Below, one piece after another: positions 19,145 to 27,715 of a DNA stretch of 64,000 nt. The notes under the pieces are model-generated. The model was given only the letters and a program-made list of their open reading frames with translations. It had not been told where the DNA came from and ran no database searches. Position numbers and translations under genes: made by a program. This DNA is from Roseomonas elaeocarpi (GTDB taxonomy: Bacteria > Pseudomonadota > Alphaproteobacteria > Acetobacterales > Acetobacteraceae), in the NCBI RefSeq assembly GCF_042433915.1, contig NZ_JBHLUN010000002.1:124001-188000 (forward strand), in the 5' to 3' direction. Each line of letters begins with the position of its first letter. Within the stretch, counting starts at the first letter, position 1.

Positions 19145-20585
19145 ATGGGCGAGATACTCGGCGACGCGACTGTCAGCAGCCCTGCTCCGGAACCACCTCC
19201 ACCGCAACCAGCGACACTCACGGCGGCTCTCCAGCCTGCGATCAACGCCGCCCTGTGGCAGAACCATGAGCCGGTGCTGACCGAGCTCAGCCTCAGGGCC
19301 AGTGGAGATGGGGACCTGGGTGACGTCACCGTCGGCTTCTCCTGTGAGCCGCCCTTGATCGCAGCGCGAGCCTGGCGGCTGCAGGAGGGAGAAGTCCCTG
19401 CAGGACACTCTCACCGAGATCTTCCGGGCTGCCCACGCCAACCAGCAGGAGGGCGGGGCCAATACACTTTACCTGACGGTCGGTTCGCTCCTCTGGCGTG
19501 CCGAAGGACGGGAAGCTCCCTACCGCGCACCCATCATCCTCGTGCCCGTGGTGCTGGAGCGGCCCAGCGTGCGCTTCGGCTTCTCGCTGCGGGCGCACGA
19601 CGACGAGACCCGGCTGAACTCGACCCTGCTCGAGATGCTCGAGCAGGAGTTCGACATCCGTTTTCCCTCACTGGAAGCCGAACGTCTGCCGGAGGATGAG
19701 GCTGGCCTAGACGTCCGGGGCATCCTCGACACGGTCCGTGCCAAGCTGCGCGACATCCCGGGCTGGGAGGTTACCGAGGAGGTCGCGCTCACCAACCTGT
19801 CCTTCACCAAATACCTCATGTGGAAGGACCTCGCCGACCGTGCGGCCTCGCTGCGCGAGAGCGAGGTCGCGCGCCGGTTGATGGACGGCCCAGCCAGTCG
19901 GGATGAGCGCGATCCCGGGCTGCCGGTTGAGGCGGCGGCGGAAGCACCAGCACCCGACATCGAGGCGGACACCGCTGGTCTGGTCTGCCCGCTGGAGGCG
20001 GACAGCTCCCAGCTGCGGGCCGTGGCGGCGGCGGGTGCCGGCCGGAGCTTCGTGCTGATCGGACCGCCCGGCACCGGCAAGAGCCAGACCATCGCCAACA
20101 TCATCGCCGACACCCTGGCGCGCGGCCGCACGGTGCTCTTCGTTGCCGAAAGGCGTGCCGCCCTCGAGGTGGTGCAGCGACGCCTGCGCCAGGTAGGCCT
20201 GGGCGACTTCTGCCTCGACCGCTTGTCGGCCAGGACCAGCAAGGCGTCGGTGCTGGAGCAGATGAACCGCGCCCAGTAGGCGCGCGAAGACTTCGACCAG
20301 GGCGAGTGGGGCCGGGCCGGCGAGGAGATCGCGGCGCTCCGAGAGCAGCTGAACGGCTACGTCGGCGAGTTGCACCGGCGTGGCAGGAACGGCTGGACGC
20401 CCTTCCGGGCCACGGGGACTGCGCTGCGAGCCGATGCCGGCGGCGTGCCCGAGATTGTCCTCTCCTGGCCCGACGCCGACACCCACGCCACGGGCGACTA
20501 CCAGCACCTGCAGGAAGCGGTCGGCGACGCCGCGGCGACCCTGACCCAGATCGGCGATCTCGCCGCGGCGGCGGAGCTAGGGCGA
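19145..20585 (+). pseudogene. DUF4011-type superfamily 1 helicase, decayed
   Basis: Remnant of a very large (usually well over 1500 residues) DUF4011/AAA helicase. The N-terminus LQPAINAALWQNHEPVLTEL and SCEPPLIAARAWRLQ is read from 19145. At about 19380 the frame shifts and the sequence jumps to LQDTLTEIFRAAHANQQEGG, showing a sizeable internal deletion. The next frame runs through RAPIILVPVVLERPSVRFGF and Walker A IGPPGTGKSQTIANIIAD to an in-frame TAG at 20277-20279. Recognisable sequence continues beyond it (LREQLNGYVGELHRRGRNGW) to about 20585, where it stops. The helicase motifs after Walker A and the C-terminus are gone. Such helicases occur in some defence loci, but nothing else here supports that role. 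Confidence 0.85.
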
Positions 20586-20770
20586 CAGGGCGGTGGTGGA
20601 GGGTTCAGCTTCCGGATCACGGCCGGTGTTGCGCCGCGCCGCGTAGGCGCGCCCCGCGCGGGGAAGCGCCTGGGCAGAGCGGTCGAGTGCCATGGTGTGG
20701 GTAGTGGAGGAGCAATCCGGCATCTTCCTCATCTGGCGACATTCCGCCCGATGGGGAGGGCGAGCGGGAT

Positions 20771-22309
20771 CTAGTAGTCCCCGGCTGCCGGAAGCTGGTC
20801 GAGGAAGTTTCGCGCATCACGCCGGATGGCCTCGACCCTGTCGGGGTCCATCCGGTCGAGTGTCTGGACCGCCTGCCGGAACCGCGGATTGCTGGCCAGG
20901 CGCTCACGATGGCGCGCCACGAAGTCCCAGTACAGGTAGTTGAACGGGCAAGCTTCCGCACCCTGCCGCTGCTTCACGTCGTAGCGGCAATGCTCGCAGT
21001 AGTTGGACATGCGATGGATATAGTTGCCCGACGCCGCGTAGGGCTTGGTCGCGAGCAAGCCGCCGTCGGCGTAAAGGATCACGCCAACAACGTTGGGCAT
21101 CTCCACCCACTCGTATGCATCGTGGTAGACGACCAAGTACCATTCCTGCACCGTCTTCGGGTCGATCCCCGCGAGGAGGCAGAAGTTGCCCAGCACCATC
21201 AGCCGCTGGATGTGGTGGGCGTAGGCGTTGTCGCGCGTGTCTCCAACCGACTGCCGCAGACAGTTGAGATCGGTCTCGCCGGTCCAGAAGAAATCCGGCA
21301 GCGGACGCGTCGCGCCGAGCTCATTGCGTTCGCCATAGCCTGGCATCTCGCGCCAGTAGATGCCGCGGATGAACTCTCGCCAGCCAATCAGCTGGCGCAC
21401 GAAGCCCTCGGCGGCATTCAACGGCGCCTCGCCGTCATGGTAGGCCGCCACCGCCGCCTCACAACACTCGGTGGCTGTTAGCAGCCCGCAGTTGATCAGC
21501 GCGGAGAGGTGTGAGTGGAACAGCAGCGGCTCGCCCTGTCGCATGGCATCCTGGTAGGCCCCGAAGCCCGGCAGTGCCTCGCGGACGAACCAGCCGAGGT
21601 AAGCGAGGGCATCCTGCCGGGTCACCGGGTAGTCAAAGCCGTCAAGCCGGCCGAAGTGGTTGCCGAAGCGCTGGGACACCAGAGCCAGAACCTCCTGCGT
21701 CACCAGATCCGGTACGAAGGCAGGGCGCTCGGGCGGGGTCACGCTGCCGGGCAAGCGGGCACGGTTCTCAGCGTCGAGGTTCCATTGGCCACCCTCGGGC
21801 TCACCATCCGCGGCCATCAGGTAGCCGGTGCGTCGGCGCATGGAGCGGTAGAAGTTCTCCATCAGCAGCGGCTGTCCCGTTCGGCCGAAGCGTGCGAAGT
21901 CGCGATGCGAGGACAAGAAGCGATCATCGTCCCGGATTTCCACCGGAATGCCCAGCATCTCCTCCCAGCCTGCCATCATCTCGGCGACGCGCCACTCGCC
22001 GGCTTCGGTGACCACCAGGCCGTCGATACCATGGCGTTGCAAGGCGCGCCGAAGCTCCCCGGTGAAGGAGCCCGTGTTGCCTGGGTCATCGAGCGCCACG
22101 TAGTCCACCGTGATGCCCTCCACCCGCAAAGCATCGGCGAAGTGGCGCATGGCAGAGAACAGGAAGGCAATCTTACGCTGGTGGTGGCGGACGTAGGTCG
22201 CTTCGTCGCAGACTTCAGCCATCAGCACCACATCGCACGGAGCCAGGTCGCGCAGGCTCGACACGTCGCGCGTGAGCTGGTCGCCGAGGACGAAGCGTAA
22301 GCGCGTCAC
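20771..22309 (-). CDS. Fe-S photolyase / cryptochrome-related protein (FeS-BCP class)
   Basis: A 512-residue bacterial photolyase of the iron-sulfur class, typified by Agrobacterium PhrB, which repairs (6-4) photoproducts. Seen: LRFVLGDQL at the N-terminus, the FAD-binding helices (IGWREFIRGIYWREMPGY, DTRDNAYAHHIQRLMVLGNF) and the 4Fe-4S ligand set: Cys in LNCLRQS, the pair in YCEHC, and ACPFNYLYW. The start is GTG at 22309, the codon immediately after an in-frame TAG, so no longer protein is possible. Full length and apparently intact, although flanked by decayed genes. Confidence 0.93.
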   Translation of the reverse strand: MTRLRFVLGDQLTRDVSSLRDLAPCDVVLMAEVCDEATYVRHHQRKIAFLFSAMRHFADALRVEGITVDYVALDDPGNTGSFTGELRRALQRHGIDGLVVTEAGEWRVAEMMAGWEEMLGIPVEIRDDDRFLSSHRDFARFGRTGQPLLMENFYRSMRRRTGYLMAADGEPEGGQWNLDAENRARLPGSVTPPERPAFVPDLVTQEVLALVSQRFGNHFGRLDGFDYPVTRQDALAYLGWFVREALPGFGAYQDAMRQGEPLLFHSHLSALINCGLLTATECCEAAVAAYHDGEAPLNAAEGFVRQLIGWREFIRGIYWREMPGYGERNELGATRPLPDFFWTGETDLNCLRQSVGDTRDNAYAHHIQRLMVLGNFCLLAGIDPKTVQEWYLVVYHDAYEWVEMPNVVGVILYADGGLLATKPYAASGNYIHRMSNYCEHCRYDVKQRQGAEACPFNYLYWDFVARHRERLASNPRFRQAVQTLDRMDPDRVEAIRRDARNFLDQLPAAGDY

Positions 22310-22313
22310 CTAG

Positions 22314-22329
22314 GAGAAGCTCCCTTCTC
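22314..22329. promoter_or_regulatory. Hairpin over the photolyase ribosome-binding region
   Basis: GAGAAG (22314-22319) pairs perfectly with CTTCTC (22324-22329) around a four-base loop, directly upstream of the GTG start at 22309. On the transcript the purine-rich AAGGGAG, the only Shine-Dalgarno candidate, sits in this stem-loop. It could limit translation, but this is inferred from sequence alone. Confidence 0.3.
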
Positions 22330-22457
22330 TCCATGTCACACCGACGGACCTCCCGGTCGTGAGGAGCGTTGTCGGGCATGTGTGCTCGACCGGAGATGCC
22401 GCAAGTGGACGGTGATCCGCTGGCGCCTGACAGCGGTAGCGGTGACCAGCTCAGATC

Positions 22458-23582
22458 TTACCCAGCAACCACGAAGGCGCGGAAGCTCTTCCTTCCCGTC
22501 GCTTCTCGCAGCACCCCCTCGGCCACCAGCCGGTTGAGCAGCAGCAGTGCGCCCTGGTGGGTGAGGGCGAGCTTGGCCGCCAGCAGCGGTGCGGTGATCA
22601 CCGGCCGCCGCAGCGCCAGCTCCACCACCCGCCCGAGGGACGACGACTTGCGCCCACTCGCCGCCAGCACCGCCGCGCGCTGCGCCACCTCGTTCAGCCG
22701 GTCGAGCTCGTCGAGCCCGCGCAGTGCCGCCTCGCGCACCCGCCCGAGGAAGGCCAGCGGCCAGCCGGCGGGATCGTCGAGGGGACCGCGCAGCACCGGC
22801 CCCAGCCGCCGCGGCCCGGCCCAGAACACCAGCGGCACGTGCCGCAGCCGCCCGCGCCGGCGCAGCAGCACGGCAGCCAGGAACACCCCCTGCCCCAGCT
22901 GCGGCACGGCGCTGTCGCCCTGCCCCGCCTCGCGCATCCACACCGCCACCCCCTCCGCCGCGGCGAGCAGCGGCGCCGCTTCGCGCCCTGCAGCGAGCCA
23001 GTCACGCCGCCAACGGTTGAACTCCGGCAGTGCGGCGGCCGGCGAGTGCGCCGCGGACGGCCAGGCGCTGTCGCCCAGGCTCCGCAGCGCCCGACTCAGG
23101 GCACTCGGGCTGTCGAGCGGGTCGGTGCTCCGCAGGGTCGCCAGCCGCTGCAGCAGCCGCGCCAGGGTGAGCGCCTGCTCCACCCTGGGCTCGTCCTCGA
23201 ACTGCTCGGGCAGGTCATGGAGGGCCTGGGCGGTCTCGGTCAGCACGTGGGGCAGCCGGCCGGCGAAGGCAGCGGCGCTGTAGGAGCCAGTCAGGCGCTC
23301 GGCGCGTAGCGCCAGGTCGCGCGGGTGAAGGGTGACGCTGACCGCGGCCAGCCAGCCGGCGGCCTCGGCGAAGCTCAGCCGGGCGACCAGACCCTCGCGC
23401 ACTGCCTCGGGCGCGGCGCCGGCCGCGGCGTCGAGGCGCGACAGTGCGTCCTCGGCCGCGGCCAGCGGCGCCAGTAGCCGCGCGGCGTTTTCGACCGCCG
23501 GGCGCGCGGCGGGCCGGGCAGACGGCCAGCCGGTCTCCTCCGCTTCGTCCTCGAACCCCTCGTCGTCGAACTCGTCGCGCAC
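22458..23582 (-). CDS. DUF1612 / RHE_PE00001-type protein with C-terminal helix-turn-helix
   Basis: A 374-residue protein resembling the RHE_PE00001 family common on rhizobial and methylobacterial plasmids; biochemical role unknown. Seen: an acidic leader (about 1-20), then LLAPLAAAEDALSRLDAAAG and ALRAERLTGSY in the N-terminal domain, a Pro/Arg-rich middle, and a C-terminal winged-helix-like segment, RPVITAPLLAAKLALTHQGA then LLLLNRLVAEGVLREATGRK. GTG start at 23582; no ATG is available near the family's usual N-terminus. Together with the recombinase remnant next to it, it points to an integrated plasmid-like element. Confidence 0.75.
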   Translation of the reverse strand: MRDEFDDEGFEDEAEETGWPSARPAARPAVENAARLLAPLAAAEDALSRLDAAAGAAPEAVREGLVARLSFAEAAGWLAAVSVTLHPRDLALRAERLTGSYSAAAFAGRLPHVLTETAQALHDLPEQFEDEPRVEQALTLARLLQRLATLRSTDPLDSPSALSRALRSLGDSAWPSAAHSPAAALPEFNRWRRDWLAAGREAAPLLAAAEGVAVWMREAGQGDSAVPQLGQGVFLAAVLLRRRGRLRHVPLVFWAGPRRLGPVLRGPLDDPAGWPLAFLGRVREAALRGLDELDRLNEVAQRAAVLAASGRKSSSLGRVVELALRRPVITAPLLAAKLALTHQGALLLLNRLVAEGVLREATGRKSFRAFVVAG

Positions 23583-23726
23583 GCGGCGCCTCTCTGCTTC
23601 GCAGGGCCCCAGACCAGTGCCGAAGCACCTGGGCCGCCTTGCTTCTCACCACGCTAAGGCAGAGTTGTAACGCTAGCTCTGAAAGCTTACGGCATTTTCA
23701 GTTGCTCTGCATATCTTGGTTCACAA

Positions 23727-23738
23727 AAGCTCGAGCTT
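23727..23738. repeat. Perfect 12-bp palindrome upstream of the DUF1612 gene
   Basis: AAGCTCGAGCTT, followed by a further GAGCTC, lies about 145 bases before the GTG start of the DUF1612/HTH gene, in an A/T-richer stretch between that gene and the recombinase remnant. It is a possible operator for the HTH protein. Evidence is limited to symmetry and position. Confidence 0.3.
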
Positions 23739-23989
23739 GAGCTCTTGTCCGCCCAGCGTATCTCCGAAAAACATTCCGTCCGCTAAGTGCCCTTCAGGAT
23801 GAAACGGCGTGTTCGGGGCGAATGCGAGCCGCTAGCCTTGACGCCGATGAACCCGTGCGCGCCCTGCCCCGCCCGCCGACGGGTCGCTGACCCTGCACAC
23901 CACGCTGCTCGGCGACCTCGTGGTGCCCGGCGGCGCAACCCGCGCGGCCGAGCTCGAAGTCCTCTCCGCCCGCGCCGCCGGGCCGCCGC

Positions 23990-24640
23990 GGCCATCCTGC
24001 CGGTGCTGCGCCGGCTGCTCGATACCCGCCCACCCGCTACCACGCCGCTGGGTGCGCGCGACCGGGCGCTGCTGGTGCTCGGCACCGGGGCGGTGCTGCG
24101 GCGCTCCGAGCTGGTAGGGCTGCTCTGGGGTGACGTCACGGTGGTGCCGGGCAAGGGCCTGCGCCTGCTGCTCCGCCGCTCCCAGACCGACCAGCGCGGC
24201 GCTGGCCAGGAGGTGGCGGTCTGGGCCAAGCCGGCCGAGCCGGCGCTCTGCCCGCTGGCGGTCTATCTTGCCTAGCGCAAGATCCGCGACCGAGGCGCCG
24301 ACATCACCGGCGGCGCCTCGGACGGCGGGCGGCCGCTCTTCGTGGGGATGAGCAAGGCGGGCCGGCTGTCTACCGTCGCCCTGTCCGACAAGGCGGTGTG
24401 GTGGCTGGTGCGGCAGGCGGCCAAGGATGCCGGGCTGCCGGAGGGAGAGTGTACTCCGGCCACTCGCTGCGTGCCGGGCTCGCCACCGCCTCCGGCGAGG
24501 TCGGCGCCGACCACGCCCAGGTCATGCGCCAGACCCGCTACCGGTTGGCTGAGGTGGCACTCGGCTACCTCCGCCCTGCCGACCTGTGGAAGAACAATGT
24601 CACGGAGAAGGCGTTCGCGGCCGACAAGGAAGCGGGCTGA
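23990..24640 (+). pseudogene. Tyrosine recombinase / integrase, broken
   Basis: Catalytic-domain remnant of a phage-type integrase. It reads ILPVLRRLLDT, then LGARDRALLVLGTGAVLRRS (catalytic Arg region), ELVGLLWGDV and RRSQTDQRGAGQEV. An in-frame TAG at 24273-24275 interrupts it. The next segment (RPLFVGMSKAGRLSTVALSD) is followed near 24450 by a missing base, after which the frame gives YSGHSLRAGLATASGEVG (His/Arg motif), VMRQTRYRLAEVALGYLRPA (Tyr motif) and the natural stop TGA at 24638-24640. The N-terminal DNA-binding domain is not recognisable in 23790-23990. Inactive as it stands. A second copy of its tail lies at 29506-29620. Confidence 0.85.
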
Positions 24641-24786
24641 GCCGGAAAACGGGTCGCATCTTCAAAAAGGACGACTTCGGTTTGACTGCCGTAAAAAGGT
24701 GAAGCTTCCCCGGGGAGCGACCGGTCAAACGATTGCAGCAATCTCGGGGCTTCTCGAACAATCCTGAGTCCTTGCCGGACCGCTCA

Positions 24787-24990
24787 TCATGCCGTCGCGT
24801 TCATGAGATGGTTCGATACGGTCGAGATAAACGCACGAAGACGTTGAAGGCGCCGTAGGTCACGGTGGTATCCCACCCAAACGTCTCGCGCAGGCGGCGG
24901 CGTCGACAGTTCTAGTCTGCGTAGACCTGCGGTCTGATTGCCCACGACGCGGGGCAGGGCACAATGCCGACGTCCCGCCTGCACATACGC
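24787..24990 (-). pseudogene. LysR-family regulator, C-terminal fragment
   Basis: About 65 codons reading ALPRVVGNQTAGLRRLEL, then ARDVWVGYHRDLRRLQRLRA and FISTVSNHLMNATA before the stop. This is the usual end of a LysR effector domain (loop, VW-x-x-H-x-D strand and last helix). Everything upstream (HTH and most of the sensor domain) is absent. It points away from the SDR remnant at 25077, the typical divergent LysR/target arrangement. Confidence 0.65.
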
Positions 24991-25076
24991 CCCTGAACGT
25001 TGCGATCGTTCGATCGCAAAACCGCTCGTCCGTTGAGGAAACTTTCGATGAGCCCAGGGATGTCAGAGAAATGGCC

Positions 25077-25772
25077 ATGCCGTTCGGTGGCCGCATGATC
25101 ACCTTGCCACTCGACGTGACCGATGCGCCGGCAGCCAAGGCAGCGGTCGCAAGGCGGCCGAGACCTTCGGCGGGTTTGACGTGCTCGTGAACAATGCAGT
25201 CTACGAACTATTCGGCGCAATCGAGGAAGGTACGCCCGAAGAATATCGACCCATGTTCGAGGTGAACGTCTTCGGTCTGATCGAAACCACCAGAGCCGCC
25301 CTGCCCGTCCTGCGACGCTCCGCCGGAACGATCGTCAACATGTCGTCCGGCGCCGGCGTCGCGGGCGGCGGCGGCGCAGGCTATTACAACGCCGCCAAGT
25401 TTGCCGTGGGAGGGATCTCCGAAGCGCTCGCCGGCGAGCTGGAGCCGTTCGGCATCCGCGTGCTGATCGTCAAGCCCGGGCCTTTTCGCACCGATTTTCT
25501 CGGTCGTTCGATCACGATGGCCGTCAACGAGATGCCGGAGTACACCGCGGACTCGCGCAAGCACTACCGCGGAACCCACAACGGCAATCAGGCGGGCGAT
25601 CCAGACAAGGCGATCGCGGTAATCCTGCGGGCGATCGACGCCGATGAGGCGCCACTTCATCTGCCGCTCGGCGACCGCGCACGCGATCGCCGAGCGAAAG
25701 CTGTTTGCCTTCCGCGGCAATATTGACGCCTAGCGCGACGTCTCGATCGCCAGCGATTTTGATCAACCCTGA
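25077..25772 (+). pseudogene. Short-chain dehydrogenase/reductase, N-truncated and frameshifted
   Basis: The Rossmann start (TGxxxGIG) is missing. What remains begins GRMITLPLDVTDAPAAKAAV, shifts frame near 25150, then reads FGGFDVLVNNAVYELFGAIE, with the catalytic Ser region MSSGAGVAG and the YxxxK motif YYNAAK, and GIRVLIVKPGPFRTDFLG. A second one-base loss near 25672 moves to the frame encoding AIAERKLFAFRGNIDA, followed by TAG at 25731-25733 and the ancestral stop at 25770-25772. NAG, Ser, Tyr and Lys survive but the coenzyme site does not, so it is non-functional. Confidence 0.85.
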
Positions 25773-25823
25773 GCCTTGGCCGAGAGCTCTGCTTGAACGT
25801 CAACATCTGACTGGAAGGCGACC

Positions 25824-26670
25824 ATGATCGCTACTTCGAAGGGGTTTACTCAGCAACTGGTGCCGGTGAACGGCATCAAGATCAACACTGTCACGGACGG
25901 CTCAGGCCCCCGGGCCTTCTGCTTCACAGCTGGCCGGAAGCTGGTGGGAATGGCACAATGTGATGCCGTTGCTGATCGAGCGTTTCAGCGTGGTGTCCAT
26001 CGATCTGCGCGGTACGGGCTTTTCCGACTGCCCGCTCGACGGTTACGATAAGGTGACGACGGCGCGCGACGCGCACGAGGTCATGGTTACCTTTGGGCAT
26101 GAACGCTACGCCGTGTGCGGCCATGATATCGGTGGAATGGTCGCCTTGCCGCAGGCCGACATCTATCGTGAGGCCGTCACCCACTTAGCCGTCCTCGACA
26201 TTCCGCTTCCCGGCTGGACCGAATGGGAGGCGACGAACGCCAGGCTCTGGCACTTCAGCTTCCATATGAACTGGGATCTGCCCGAGCGCCTGATTCATGG
26301 CCGTGAATACGACTATGTGTCAACTTTCATGGCATAGCGCTTCTACGATCACGGAACCTTCAATCCGGCAAACATCGAGATCTACGCGAAAGCGATGGCG
26401 CTTCCCGGCCGCACGCGTGGTGGCCTGGAATGGTATCGCACCCTCGCTGCCGATCATGCGACTGCGCTCGAGTACAAGAAGCAGCCGCCCGACATGCCGC
26501 TGCTTGGCCTGGGTGGGGGCCAGCGCTTCGGCACGCAGATGGTGCCGATGCTCAAGGAATTCGCCACCAATGTGACGGGCGGCTCGATCGTGTGGTGCAG
26601 CCACTATGTCGCAGAGGAGCAGCCGGATGAAGTCGCGGCCGCTCTGATCGAATTCCTCAAGGCCAGTTGA
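25824..26670 (+). pseudogene. Alpha/beta hydrolase (epoxide hydrolase / dehalogenase-like), interrupted
   Basis: From ATG 25824 the frame gives QLVPVNGIKINTVTDGSGP, then small indels between about 25905 and 25945 lose the HGxP oxyanion segment. The following frame reads MPLLIERFSVVSIDLRGTGF, then AVCGHDIGGMVALPQ, whose GHDIGG nucleophile Asp marks the epoxide hydrolase/haloalkane dehalogenase group. TAG at 26335-26337 interrupts the cap domain. The same frame continues RFYDHGTFNPANIEIYAKAM to a catalytic-His region WCSHYVAEEQPDEVAAALIE and the stop at 26668-26670. Confidence 0.85.
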
Positions 26671-26730
26671 AACTCTGCGCACGCACCATCGTGGGCTGGG
26701 TGGATCAACTAAACAAGAATGGAGATTGTC

Positions 26731-27246
26731 ATGACCGTACCCGTCATTCGCGGCGTCAATCATATCGGAATAACGGTGTCCGATATCGAAGCAGCAGAAT
26801 TGTTCCTGGTGGAAGCTTCAGGCGGCCAAGTGATCTACCAATCCTTCGGACCGCAGGAGCCGCCGCGCCAGGGGTCCGAACTCGAGCGGGCCGTTGGCGC
26901 TTTACCCGGAACAGTCGTGCGTGCGCAGGCGATGGTCAAGATTGGAACCGGACCCGATATCAAGCTCTTCGAAATGCACGGCCCCAAGTAAGCTCGGCCG
27001 ATCCGGGCAAGCGACTTTGGCATCACGCACTTCGCTCTCTACACCGACGACATCGACGGATCGGTTGAGCGCTTCGAAAAGGCTGGAGGCACCCCCTTCA
27101 CCGAGCCGCGCGCTATCCCTTATGCAACCGAGAAAGGTCCTGGAAACAGGGTCTGCTATTGCCGCATGCCATGGGGCACGACGATAGAGTTCATCACCAC
27201 GCCTGATCGTACGGCCTACCATGACCAGACGGATCTGCGCGGGTAG
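26731..27246 (+). pseudogene. VOC (glyoxalase/dioxygenase-fold) protein with in-frame ochre
   Basis: The frame from ATG 26731 (GGAGA upstream) encodes a two-module VOC protein of 171 codons. The first half reads IRGVNHIGITVSDIEAAELF and ends IKLFEMHGPK. TAA at 26989-26991 follows, and the second module continues in the same frame: DFGITHFALYTDDIDGSVER, then VCYCRMPWGTTIEFITTP, to a natural TAG at 27244-27246. Apart from the one stop, length and motifs (His in NHIG, Glu in IEF) are normal. A CAA to TAA change is the simplest origin. Third gene of the decayed SDR-hydrolase-VOC run. Confidence 0.8.
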
Positions 27247-27715
27247 CAGGACGAAGACTGAACTGGGCGCGGGAACGGATCCGCAGCAGTTAAATCACGG
27301 CGATGCTGACGCTGTCGGAGTTTCGAAGAGTGAACAGCCGCGACGGTTGTCTTGACGGATCGACCATGCCGGACGTCAGTCCACCGGGTGAGCTTGACCT
27401 TCGTCCGCTCGTGTCTCATGCGCGCGATGCGCCGCGAGCGGCGAAGTTCCTACGACCTCATGGTCAGCACGGCGTCGCCTCCAAGCGCCTCGGTGGGCGA
27501 AGCGACGGTGGTGACGCTCTCAACTTCACCCGCTGGCCGAAGGCGGCTCGTCCGCTTCCGAGGCTAGATGCTGAGAAGCGGACAGTCGGAGAGCTATCTT
27601 TCTTTGCAAATGCCGACCGAGGGGTGCCTCCCAAACCATCCGCCCACAGGACAAACGATTGTAGATGGCGCCTGATGATCCCGACATGTGCGCTGGATCG
27701 ACGATGCCTGAGCTT
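27247..27715. other. Intergenic interval, no supported gene
   Basis: 469 bases between the VOC remnant and the cytochrome c gene (convergent). Short frames exist in several phases but none carries recognisable motifs. Likely decayed sequence. Confidence 0.4.

Noticed and set aside
18905..19462. Minus-strand 185-codon frame between the IS5 remnant and the helicase pseudogene
   Set aside because: It runs antisense to the helicase N-terminus and contains no recognisable domain.
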